A program made the translations under genes and the position numbers. DNA of 64,000 nucleotides from Burkholderiaceae bacterium (GTDB lineage: Bacteria; Pseudomonadota; Gammaproteobacteria; Burkholderiales; Burkholderiaceae_C). The stretch is from positions 107,249-171,248 of the forward strand of contig JAGOPK010000006.1 in assembly GCA_017992055.1 (NCBI GenBank). The letters are read 5' to 3'. Below the pieces are notes generated by a model, which had not been told where the DNA came from, made no database searches, and was given only the letters and a program-made list of their open reading frames with translations. Shown here one piece after another: positions 39,189 to 46,817 of the stretch. Positions within the stretch are counted from its first letter, which is position 1, and each line of letters opens with the position of its first letter.

Positions 39189-40157
39189 TCAGGCGGCCTG
39201 GGCCAGGCGCTGCAGCGTCAGCGTCTCGGCGTCGGCCTGCTCGCTGAGCTGGGCCGACTCGCTGCGCTGGCCCAGCTGCCGGGCGATGCGCGAGGCCTGC
39301 AGCAGCAGCGGCGCGGTGCGCGGCACGCCCAGCTGCAGCGCAATGGCACGGGCGCGGCGGTTGGCCTCGTCGGCGGCCGGCGCATCGTCTTGCCGCAGCA
39401 GGGCCTCGGCCAGCGCCGACCACACGCCGCTGACCCAGGCCGAGGCCACCGGCTGGCGCGCCAGCCAGGCGCGGCCCTGGGCCAGGGCCTCGTCGGGCCG
39501 GCCCAGGCCGACCAGGATGCGCACCCGGCAGGCCACCAGGTCGGCGGCCAGGCCGCTGTCGGCCAGGTCGTCGGCGCCCAGGGCGGCCTCGGCCTGCTGC
39601 GACTGCACCAGGGCTTCGTCGAGGCGGCCGCTGCGCTCGAGGTGGCAGGCGCGGTTGTGCAGCGTGGCGCCATGCACCGGGCTGCCATGGTGGTCCTGCA
39701 GCTGCAGCAGCAGATGCTCGTACAGCGCGTCGGCGGCCTCGGTGTCGCCGGCCTGCGAGCGCAGGCCGGCACGCAGGGCCAGCCAGCCCAGGCGCTGCTC
39801 GGCCTCGCCGGGCGGCAGGCATTGCGCGGCACGGTCGCTGGCCAGCAGGCCGGGGCGGGGCAGGTCCAGGTCGGCCCAGGTGCGGGCCTGGCCCAGGTGG
39901 GCGTCGTACAGCGCCTCGGCCAGGCCGCTGTCGCGCGCCAGGCGCAGCGCATCGCGGTGGCGCGCCAGCACCGCCACGACCGGCCGGCGGCGCAGCGCCA
40001 GCCGGGCCTCGGTGACGATGGCCTTGACGCGCAGGCCCTGCTCGCCCAGCTCATGGGCCCGGGCCTGGGCCGCCACCAGCAGGCCCATGGCCTGGCCATA
40101 GTCCTTGGACACGCCGGCCATGGCCTGCGCGATCCAGTGCTTGACTTGTTCGGGCAT
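39189..40157 (-). CDS. TPR-like helical-repeat protein of unknown function
   Basis: A 322-residue, strongly helical cytoplasmic protein built of Ala/Leu/Arg-rich repeats with TPR character (for example ALYEHLLLQLQDHHGSPVHG, ADDLADSGLAADLVACRVRI, GLGRPDEALAQGRAWLARQP). I recognise no catalytic domain. It looks like the N-terminal helical part of the TPR-GGDEF protein at 44905-46734 without its output domain, so it may be a scaffold or a degraded paralogue; this is a visual impression. ATG 40157 (MPEQVKHWIAQAM) is preferred over an upstream in-frame ATG at 40208 because the upstream segment is Pro/Arg-rich and non-helical. Confidence 0.55.
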   Translation of the reverse strand: MPEQVKHWIAQAMAGVSKDYGQAMGLLVAAQARAHELGEQGLRVKAIVTEARLALRRRPVVAVLARHRDALRLARDSGLAEALYDAHLGQARTWADLDLPRPGLLASDRAAQCLPPGEAEQRLGWLALRAGLRSQAGDTEAADALYEHLLLQLQDHHGSPVHGATLHNRACHLERSGRLDEALVQSQQAEAALGADDLADSGLAADLVACRVRILVGLGRPDEALAQGRAWLARQPVASAWVSGVWSALAEALLRQDDAPAADEANRRARAIALQLGVPRTAPLLLQASRIARQLGQRSESAQLSEQADAETLTLQRLAQAA

Positions 40158-40230
40158 GGGGCGGGCGGCTCGGTTGGGCGGTGGCGGACAGCGCCGATTC
40201 TGCAGCACGCCGATGACCGGCGCCTGCGCC

Positions 40231-40641
40231 TCAGCCGGCCAGGCGCTGCAGCATCTCGCCCATCTTCTGGTGCACCATGTTCACCGCCTTCAGCGGCCGC
40301 ACCATGACCTTGAAGTCGGTGATGCGGCCGGCCTCGTTCCAGCGGATCAGGTCGATGCCGTTGACCTGGATGCCGTCGAGCACGGTGGCGAACTCCAGCA
40401 TCGCATCGCGCTCGCCGACCAGCTCGCGCTCGTAGTGGAAGCTCTCGTTGTTGAGCACCTGCATCGCGCCCATCAGGTACTTCAGCGTGATGGCCTTGCC
40501 ACGCTGCGGCGTGTGCACCACCGGCGAGTGGAACACCACGTCGTCGTCCAGCAGCTGTTCGAGCAGGGCCATGTCGCGGCTGCGCACCAGGGCATGCCAG
40601 CTGGCCAGGACGGGGGGCAGGGAGGAGGGGTGGTCGTTCAT
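40231..40641 (-). CDS. NTF2-like (SnoaL-type) nuclear-transport-factor-fold protein
   Basis: A 136-residue small protein with the NTF2-like cone fold pattern: LASWHALVRSRDMALLEQLLDDDVVFHSPVV at the N-terminus, GKAITLKYLMGAMQVL, and alternating beta strands FHYERELVGERDAMLEFATVLDGIQVNGIDLIRW. Such proteins include isomerases, hydrolases and simple ligand carriers; the pocket residues do not reveal which. ATG 40641 is followed by a plausible N-terminus; the upstream frame is Pro-rich. It is 73 bases ahead of the TPR-like gene and may share its transcript. Confidence 0.75.
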   Translation of the reverse strand: MNDHPSSLPPVLASWHALVRSRDMALLEQLLDDDVVFHSPVVHTPQRGKAITLKYLMGAMQVLNNESFHYERELVGERDAMLEFATVLDGIQVNGIDLIRWNEAGRITDFKVMVRPLKAVNMVHQKMGEMLQRLAG

Positions 40642-40744
40642 GGCGGCTCGGGGGAGGGACGGGCGTGCAGTCTGCGCCAGCCCCCGGTCGCCCGGCGTCA
40701 CCTCGGCGCCAGCCGGCAGATTTGCAGGCTGTTGCATATCCGGC

Positions 40745-40772
40745 TCAAGTTTGCGGCCGCAGCGAACGATAA
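40745..40772 (+). promoter_or_regulatory. FliA-like promoter before the pilin cluster
   Basis: TCAAGTTT (40745-40752), 12 bases, then AACGATAA (40765-40772) resemble a sigma-28 promoter: the -35 box is close to consensus and the -10 box matches GCCGATAA at 6 of 8 positions. RNA would start near 40779, at or just before the first ATG of the pilin gene. Confidence 0.4.
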
Positions 40773-40779
40773 GCCGTGC

Positions 40780-41202
40780 ATGTGGTCCCCGATGTCCCCT
40801 TCCAGGGTGCGGCGCGGCTTCACGCTGATGGAGTTGGTCATCGTGCTTGCCGTGCTGGCGCTGCTGGCCGCCATGGCCTGGCCCAGCTACATGTCCAGCC
40901 TGCGCCAGTCGCGCCGCGTGGATGCGATGGATGCCGTCGTGCGCGCCCAGCAGGCCCAGGAGCGCTGGCGCGCCACCCAGGCCAGCTACTCGTCGGTGCT
41001 GGCCGACCTGGGCCTGGCCGCGGTCTCGCCGGCCGGCTACTACGCGCTTGCACTGTCGGCGGCCAGCGAGACCGCCTACACCCTCACCGCCACCGCGGTC
41101 AGCGGGCGCAGCCAGGCCGCCGACACCGGCTGTGCGGTGCTGACGGTGGTCGTCACCCGCGGCAATGCCGTGTTCGGCCAGCCGGCCTGCTGGGGACGCT
41201 GA
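40780..41202 (+). CDS. pilE: Type IV pilin-like protein, PilE type
   Basis: A 140-residue prepilin. A basic leader ends RRG, cleaved before Phe14 (G/FTLMELVIVLAVLALLAAMAW), with Glu at mature position 5, as prepilin peptidase PilD requires. The soluble part has RVDAMDAVVRAQQAQERWRATQASY and a C-terminal GCAVLTVVVTRGN with a cysteine pair (TGC and PAC), typical of betaproteobacterial PilE minor pilins. Start may be ATG 40780 or ATG 40792 (MSPSRVRRG); neither has a good ribosome-binding site. It overlaps fimT by one base (TGATG). Confidence 0.85.
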   Translation: MWSPMSPSRVRRGFTLMELVIVLAVLALLAAMAWPSYMSSLRQSRRVDAMDAVVRAQQAQERWRATQASYSSVLADLGLAAVSPAGYYALALSAASETAYTLTATAVSGRSQAADTGCAVLTVVVTRGNAVFGQPACWGR

Positions 41203-41672
41203 TGGCCCGGCATCGACGGCGCTCCGGGCTGACCCTGATCGAGCTGATGATCGCCATGGCCATCGCCGTGCTGCTGCTGGCCATGACCGCGCCGTCGATG
41301 CGCAGCCTGATCCTGCGCAGCCGGCTCGAGGGCGTGATCAGCGAGCTGAGCCTGGACCTGTATTACGCGCGCAGCGAGGCGCTGCGCCGACGCAGCACCG
41401 TCAACCTGATCACCAATGCCAACGGCAGCGGCTATGCCATCAACGTCGGCGTGCTGTCGCTGAAGGCGGTGAGCCTGCCCACCGGCGTGACGCTGACGCC
41501 CGAGACCACGCTGGCCTTCGATGGCGTGCGCGGGGCCACGCTGGGCGATGCGGCGCTGGATGGCGCCGTGGCCGGCCACGATGCGCTGGGCCTGCGCGCC
41601 TCGGTCACCGCGGTCGGCCGGGTCAGTGTCTGCGTCAGCCGCGGCAAGCTGCCGGGAACACCGGCATGCTGA
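41202..41672 (+). CDS. fimT: Type IV minor pilin, GspH/FimT family
   Basis: A 156-residue prepilin with leader MARHRRRSG and cleavage before Leu10 (G/LTLIELMIAMAIAVLLLAM), Glu at mature position 5. The segment LYYARSEALRRRSTVNLI is the FimT/GspH hallmark following the helix. These minor pilins form the tip complex that primes pilus assembly and in some species takes part in DNA uptake. It is coupled to the pilE-like gene upstream (TGATG) and overlaps pilW by 7 bases. Confidence 0.88.
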   Translation: MARHRRRSGLTLIELMIAMAIAVLLLAMTAPSMRSLILRSRLEGVISELSLDLYYARSEALRRRSTVNLITNANGSGYAINVGVLSLKAVSLPTGVTLTPETTLAFDGVRGATLGDAALDGAVAGHDALGLRASVTAVGRVSVCVSRGKLPGTPAC

Positions 41673-42358
41673 GCCACCTGCGCCTGCGCCTGCGCCCGCG
41701 CTCCGGCCTGTCGATCATCGAGCTGATGGTCGGCGTGGCCGTGGGCCTGCTGGTGGTGGCCGGCGCGCTGTCGCTGTATGTCAACAACCTGGTCAGCTCG
41801 CGCGCCCTGGTCGGCCAGGCCCGGCTGGCCCAGGACCTGCGCGCCGCCGCCGACCTGGTGGTGCGCGACCTGCGCCGTGCCGCCTACTGGGGCAATGCCA
41901 TCAGCGGCACCAGCGCCGTCGGCGCCGGCAGCACCACGCCGCGCAACCCCTATGCCGCGGCCACCGGCAGCACCGCCGACGGCCTGAGCTACGGCTTCAC
42001 CCGCGACAACACCGAGAACGATGCGCTCGACGATGGCGAGCGCTTCGGCTTTCGTGTGCGCAGCGGCGTGCTGCAGATGCAGACCAGCGTCGACACCTGG
42101 CAGGACGTGACCGACCGCCGCGCCGTGCTGATCGACGACAACGGCCTGAGCATCACCGCCACGCTGACCACGTTGCCGCTGGGCCACTTGTGCCCGCGCA
42201 CCTGCGTGGCCGGCACGCCCAACTGCCCGACGACCACGGTACGCCGCTTCGACATCACGCTCAGCGGCCGTTCGCTGAGCGACGACACCGCGCAGCGCCG
42301 CATCACCGCCTCGGTGCGCCTGCGCAACGACGCCCTGGCCGGCCAGTGTCCGGCCTGA
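41666..42358 (+). CDS. pilW: Type IV pilus minor pilin PilW
   Basis: A 230-residue prepilin: leader ends RSG, cleaved before Leu15 (G/LSIIELMVGVAVGLLVVAG), Glu at mature position 5. AQDLRAAADLVVRDLRRAAYWGN is the conserved PilW block after the stalk helix. The C-terminal domain has a disulfide-rich segment (LCPRTCVAGTPNC). PilW is somewhat shorter than the 270-350 residues common in relatives. The start ATG 41666 lies inside the end of fimT. Confidence 0.88.
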   Translation: MLSHLRLRLRPRSGLSIIELMVGVAVGLLVVAGALSLYVNNLVSSRALVGQARLAQDLRAAADLVVRDLRRAAYWGNAISGTSAVGAGSTTPRNPYAAATGSTADGLSYGFTRDNTENDALDDGERFGFRVRSGVLQMQTSVDTWQDVTDRRAVLIDDNGLSITATLTTLPLGHLCPRTCVAGTPNCPTTTVRRFDITLSGRSLSDDTAQRRITASVRLRNDALAGQCPA

Positions 42359-42392
42359 TCCAACCCGGCCCGAGCAACCTGGCCCGACGACG

Positions 42393-43721
42393 ATGAGTGC
42401 CATCCCCCGTCCCACCGCCCGACCGGCCCCGCCGCAAGGCGCCGCGGCGCTGACCGTGGTGCTGGTGCTGGTGCTGGCCACGCTGCTGGGCACGCTGTAC
42501 CTGAACCGCAGCCTGGTGTTCGGCCAGCGTGCCGCGGCCAACCAGCTGCAGGGCCTGCTGGCCCACGAGGTGGCCGAGGCCGGCATCGAATGGGCCACCG
42601 GCATGCTGAACTCGCCGTTCGACATCGGCAGCAACTGCGGCTTCCTGACCACCACCAACACCTCGTTCCGCAAGCGCTATGTGCTGACGCGCTTCAACGA
42701 CGCCAGCAATCCCAGCACCGACGTGGTGCCGGCCACGGCCACCTTCCCGGGCTGCAAGCTCACCGCCAACGGCCTGAGCTGCCACTGCCCGACCGTGCCG
42801 GCCAGCGGCGGCGCCGTGGCCGACCTGGGCTCGGCCCTGGCGCCCAGCTTCACGGTGGCCTTTGCCGCGGTGGCCGGCGATGCCGAGGCGGTGCAGGTCA
42901 CCGCCTGGGGCTGCAATGCCCGCGCCGCCAGCTGCGCGCCCGACAGTGCGGCCGATGCCGAGGGCCATGCCCGCGTGGCGGTGGTCCTGAAACTGCGGCC
43001 GCTGCTGCGCGCCGTGCCGTCGGCACCGCTGACCTGCGGCACCTCCTGCGAGCTGAACGGCTCGTTCAACATCGTCAACCGCGACACCGCCACCAACGGC
43101 ATCCTGGTCAACGCCGGCACCACCATCAGCAGCAGTCCCGGCACCTCGCTGACCACGCTGCAGGGCCAGCCCACGGCCAATGCCATGGTCGGCAGCGATG
43201 CCTCGCTGTCGGCGCTGTCGTCCAGCGACACCACCTGCAGCAACTCGGCGATGTTCAACGCCTACTTCGGCTCGACCATCGAGCAGTTCCGCAATGCGCC
43301 GTCGACCAAGGTGCTGTCCTGCGGCAGCGCCTCCGACTGCCGCAGCCAGCTGACCGGGGCCTACAGCGACGGCTGGCGCTCGTTCTACTTCGACTCCGAC
43401 CTGCACCTGAGCGGCAACAACACCTACGGCAGCGTGACCGACCCGATCACCATCGTCACGCCCAATGCCATCGACGTGAACGGCAACAACGAGTTCTGGG
43501 GCCTGATCTTCTCCAACAGCGCGGTGTGGAACGACCTGGGCACCGGCTCGGCCATCATCCACGGCGCGCAGATCTCCTGCGCCGCCTACCGCAACAACGG
43601 CAACGGCACGCTGGACTACTCGCCCGACGCGCTGCGCAATGCCCGCCGCCTGACCGGCCTGGTGGTGCGCGTGCCGGGCAGCTGGCGCGACTTCCGCCAG
43701 ACCGGGGACACCATGCCATGA
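42393..43721 (+). CDS. pilX: PilX-like minor pilin, unusually large
   Basis: A 442-residue protein. The N-terminus (QGAAALTVVLVLVLATLLGTLYLNRSLV) is a PilX-type stalk helix with cleavage expected after Gly16; mature position 5 is Thr rather than Glu. LLAHEVAEAGIEWATGML is the conserved PilX block. Typical PilX has about 150-200 residues, so this one carries a 250-residue extension with cysteines and Ser/Thr/Asn-rich repeats (SFNIVNRDTATNGILVNAG, ITIVTPNAIDVNGNNEFWG), which looks beta-helical. The extension may be an adhesive tip domain. It overlaps pilV by 4 bases. Confidence 0.8.
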   Translation: MSAIPRPTARPAPPQGAAALTVVLVLVLATLLGTLYLNRSLVFGQRAAANQLQGLLAHEVAEAGIEWATGMLNSPFDIGSNCGFLTTTNTSFRKRYVLTRFNDASNPSTDVVPATATFPGCKLTANGLSCHCPTVPASGGAVADLGSALAPSFTVAFAAVAGDAEAVQVTAWGCNARAASCAPDSAADAEGHARVAVVLKLRPLLRAVPSAPLTCGTSCELNGSFNIVNRDTATNGILVNAGTTISSSPGTSLTTLQGQPTANAMVGSDASLSALSSSDTTCSNSAMFNAYFGSTIEQFRNAPSTKVLSCGSASDCRSQLTGAYSDGWRSFYFDSDLHLSGNNTYGSVTDPITIVTPNAIDVNGNNEFWGLIFSNSAVWNDLGTGSAIIHGAQISCAAYRNNGNGTLDYSPDALRNARRLTGLVVRVPGSWRDFRQTGDTMP

Positions 43722-44875
43722 GCACCCGCACGCGCTGCCTGCGCCGCCGCAGGCCCACGCCACCGGCCGGCTTCGCGCTGCTGGAATCGCTGGTGGCCAT
43801 GGCCCTGGTGGCCTTCAGCCTGCTGGTGCTGGCCGGCATGTACTCGACGCTGGCCCGCGGCGAGGACGACTCGCGCCAGCGTGGCGAGGCGGCCCTGCTG
43901 GCCCAGGACCGCCTCGAGCGGCTGCGCAGCTACACCAGCATCGACGGCGTGGCCGACAGCTGGAACACGCTGGCCGCCGGCAGCGACGCCATCGACGGCA
44001 ACGTCACCTACACCCGGCGCTGGACCCTGGGCGGCACCCGTGCCGACCCGATGCGCACGGCCTCGGTGCAGCTGGCCTGGACCGACCGCGCGGGCGCCAA
44101 CCAGCAGCTGACGCTGAACACGGTGATCTCGCGCACCGATCCGGCCGACGTCGGCCTGCTGGGCTTTCCGCTGCCGGCCAACACCACGCTGAAGCGGCCG
44201 AAGAACCGCAACCTGAACATCCCGGTGCCGGCCTCGGACCTGGGCAATGGCGAGAGCGCCTTCCGCCTGCCCGGCACCAGCTATGCGGTGGTGTTCTCCA
44301 ACGAGTCGGGCTATGTGGTCAAGACCTGCAACCTGACCACCAGCAGCGCCACCATCACGCTGGCCGACCTGTCGGGCTGTGCCACCGCCTATGCCTACAT
44401 CCTGGCCGGCTACATCTCGCTGTCGGGCCCGTCCTCGTTCCCGGCCGGGCTGGCCGTCAACACCAGCGGCCTGAGCGGCGCCACCAGCGTCACCTGCTCG
44501 GTGTCGGCGGCGGTCGACCAGGGCAGCGGCGCCACCATCGCCGGCTACCAGTACTACCTGTGCGTGGTGGCCGTGCCCAGCGCCGGAGCGCCCTGGTCCG
44601 GCACGCTGCGCCTGGCCGCGCCGTCGCTGAACAGCAGCAGCGGCGGCAGCAACGACCGCCTGGTGTGCCGCTTCCAGTTTCCGGCCGCGGCCGGCATCAG
44701 CACCAACATGCGCAATGTGCAGCCCTACAGCGCGGTGTCCGAGTCGCTGGACAGCCAGAACTACGTCATCACCAATGCCGGCAGCTGCCCCACGGTCAGC
44801 AGCCTGGCCACCACGCTGCACCAGGACTGCCGCAACAGCAACAGCGCCCGCGCCAGCGACTGCCCGTCCAGCTGA
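43718..44875 (+). CDS. pilV: PilV-like minor pilin with long C-terminal domain
   Basis: A 385-residue prepilin: leader ends PPAG, cleaved before Phe19 (G/FALLESLVAMALVAFSLLVLAG), Glu at mature position 5, followed by RGEAALLAQDRLERLRSY, the PilV block. Classical PilV has about 150-200 residues; the extra 200 residues are Ser/Thr/Asn-rich with paired cysteines (VKTCNL, SGCATAY, TSVTCSV, YYLCVV), suggesting a secreted, disulfide-stabilised domain. It is the last gene of the cluster; pilY1, normally next to these genes, is not present. It ends 28 bases from a convergent diguanylate cyclase gene. Confidence 0.8.
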   Translation: MSTRTRCLRRRRPTPPAGFALLESLVAMALVAFSLLVLAGMYSTLARGEDDSRQRGEAALLAQDRLERLRSYTSIDGVADSWNTLAAGSDAIDGNVTYTRRWTLGGTRADPMRTASVQLAWTDRAGANQQLTLNTVISRTDPADVGLLGFPLPANTTLKRPKNRNLNIPVPASDLGNGESAFRLPGTSYAVVFSNESGYVVKTCNLTTSSATITLADLSGCATAYAYILAGYISLSGPSSFPAGLAVNTSGLSGATSVTCSVSAAVDQGSGATIAGYQYYLCVVAVPSAGAPWSGTLRLAAPSLNSSSGGSNDRLVCRFQFPAAAGISTNMRNVQPYSAVSESLDSQNYVITNAGSCPTVSSLATTLHQDCRNSNSARASDCPSS

Positions 44876-44904
44876 GGGGTGACCGGCGCGCGGCAGGCGG
44901 CCGC

Positions 44905-46734
44905 TCAGGCCGCCAGCACCAGCGCCGGATCGGCCAGCAGCACGCGGTTGCGGCCGCTGGCCTTGGCGCGCAGCAGGGCCTGGTCGGCGGCCCGCAGCAG
45001 GTGTTCGGCACAGCCATGGCCCGCGCCGCGGCCGTCGCCGCTGTCGGCCACGCCGGCTGAAAAGCTCAGGCCCTGCAGCTGCAGCGCTCCGGCCGGCAGC
45101 GTCAGCTGGCGCCAGCGCCGCAGCAGGGCCTGCACCTTGCGCTGGGCCGAGGCCGCGGTGGAGCGTGGCAGCAGCAGGCAGAACTCCTCGCCGCCGTAGC
45201 GGCAGGCCAGGTCGCTGCGGCGCAGGCTGGATGCCAGCAGCTGGCCGAAGCTGGCCAGCAGCGCATCGCCGACCTGGTGGCCATGCTGGTCGTTGACCTG
45301 CTTGAAGTGGTCCAGGTCGATGATCACCACCGCCAGCGGCAGCGACGAGCGCTGCGCCGTGGCCAGCATCGTCGGCAGCACCTCGTTGAGGTGGCGGCGG
45401 TTGTGCAGGCCGGTCAGCGCATCGACGATGGCCTGCTGGCGCAGCGCCTCCTGCAGCGACTGAACCTCGGCGATCTTGCGCGCCAGCTGCTCGTTGATGG
45501 CCGCCAGCTGAGCGCGCGAGCGCTCAGTGGCCTGGCGCTTGGCCTGGCTGTCCTGCAGCCGGTGGGTCAGGCGCACCAGCTCGCTCTGCAGCGCCGCCGA
45601 GCGGTAATGCGCGCGGTGGGCCTGGCGGTCCTGGCGCTGGTGCAGCAGCTGCCAGTGGCGCAGGTCGGCCAGCGCGGCCTCGGTCTGGCCGGCCTGGTGG
45701 CGCAGCTGCGAGGCCTGCAGGAAGTACTGGCAGCGCACGCGCAGGCTCAGGCCGTCCATGCCGTCGTCCTCGGCCAGCGGCCGCACCGCATCCAGATGGG
45801 CCAGGGTCGCATCGGTGCGTTGGCGCTGCCAGGCCAGCAGGGCCAGCGCCAGGCCACGCTCCAGGCGTTCGTCGGGCAGGTTCAGCGACGGGCCGGCCTG
45901 GGCCAGCGCCACCAGGCGCTCGCCCAGCGCCGGGTCGCCGGCGTTCAGCGCCGCGATCGCCAGGCATTCGAAGTGGCAGGCATTGCCGCCGCGGCCGCTG
46001 GCATCGGTGGGCAGGGCCAGCACCTGGTGGATGTCGGGCAGGGCCTCGGCCGCCCGGCCCAGGTCGGTGAGGATGATGACGCGGTTGATCAGCAGCGCCG
46101 CCTGCAGGTAGGGGTTGCGCATGCCCTCCATGCGCGACAGGCCCTGGCCGACATGGCGCAGCGCCTGCTCGCAGTCGCCCAGCTGGGTCAGCTCATTGGC
46201 CAGGTTGCAGTGCAGCACCGCATCGAAGCCATTGCCGCGGCGCGGCCCGGCGTCGCGCAGCGCCTCGTGCATGTAGGCAATGGCCTGTTCCGAATCGCCC
46301 AGCGCCGACCAGCCACCGGCGATGGCATTGAGCAGCACCGCGCGGTCGTGGTGGCGCAGCAGGCTGAGGGCCTCGTCGCGCAGCGGCAGCAGCAGGTCGA
46401 GCGCGGCGCGGAACTGGCCGCCGCGCCATTGCGTGCGTGCCAGCACCGCGGTGGCCAGCAGGGCGCCGGCACGCTCGTCCAGGGCCTCGAACAGGCCCCG
46501 GGCCTGGCGCAGCAGCTCGGCCGACTCGGCCAGGGTGCCGAAATACTGCTGGTGGTAGCCCAGCGCCATCAGCGACCAGGCCTCGGCGCGCCGGTCGCCA
46601 TCGGTGGCGGCCATGGCCAGGGCACGGCGCGCGTCGGTGCGTGCGCGGCTGGGTTCGGCCAATACCCGGGCCCAGGCACGACGGGCCAGGCGCTGGGCAG
46701 GGGTGGCGGCAACCGCAGACGGCACGGTGGGCAT
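44905..46734 (-). CDS. Diguanylate cyclase with N-terminal TPR-like repeats
   Basis: A 609-residue cytoplasmic protein. Residues about 10-390 are TPR-like helical repeats with no membrane segment, then a coiled coil (ERSRAQLAAINEQLARKIAEVQSLQEALRQQ, about 405-435), then a GGDEF domain starting DALTGLHNRRHLNEVLP. The active loop is RYGGEEF, and the inhibitory I-site RRSD stands five residues before it, so the enzyme should make c-di-GMP and be product-inhibited. The layout resembles TPR-GGDEF proteins of Burkholderiales. Being convergent with the minor pilin genes suggests, but does not show, a role in pilus control. Confidence 0.9.
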   Translation of the reverse strand: MPTVPSAVAATPAQRLARRAWARVLAEPSRARTDARRALAMAATDGDRRAEAWSLMALGYHQQYFGTLAESAELLRQARGLFEALDERAGALLATAVLARTQWRGGQFRAALDLLLPLRDEALSLLRHHDRAVLLNAIAGGWSALGDSEQAIAYMHEALRDAGPRRGNGFDAVLHCNLANELTQLGDCEQALRHVGQGLSRMEGMRNPYLQAALLINRVIILTDLGRAAEALPDIHQVLALPTDASGRGGNACHFECLAIAALNAGDPALGERLVALAQAGPSLNLPDERLERGLALALLAWQRQRTDATLAHLDAVRPLAEDDGMDGLSLRVRCQYFLQASQLRHQAGQTEAALADLRHWQLLHQRQDRQAHRAHYRSAALQSELVRLTHRLQDSQAKRQATERSRAQLAAINEQLARKIAEVQSLQEALRQQAIVDALTGLHNRRHLNEVLPTMLATAQRSSLPLAVVIIDLDHFKQVNDQHGHQVGDALLASFGQLLASSLRRSDLACRYGGEEFCLLLPRSTAASAQRKVQALLRRWRQLTLPAGALQLQGLSFSAGVADSGDGRGAGHGCAEHLLRAADQALLRAKASGRNRVLLADPALVLAA

Positions 46735-46817
46735 GGGCGCGCATTATCGGCAAAGCCCGGCGCCTGCCGGCCCGGCCATCCCCTGCCGGCGGGACAGGCC
46801 GGCGGCAGGGCGCGGGC

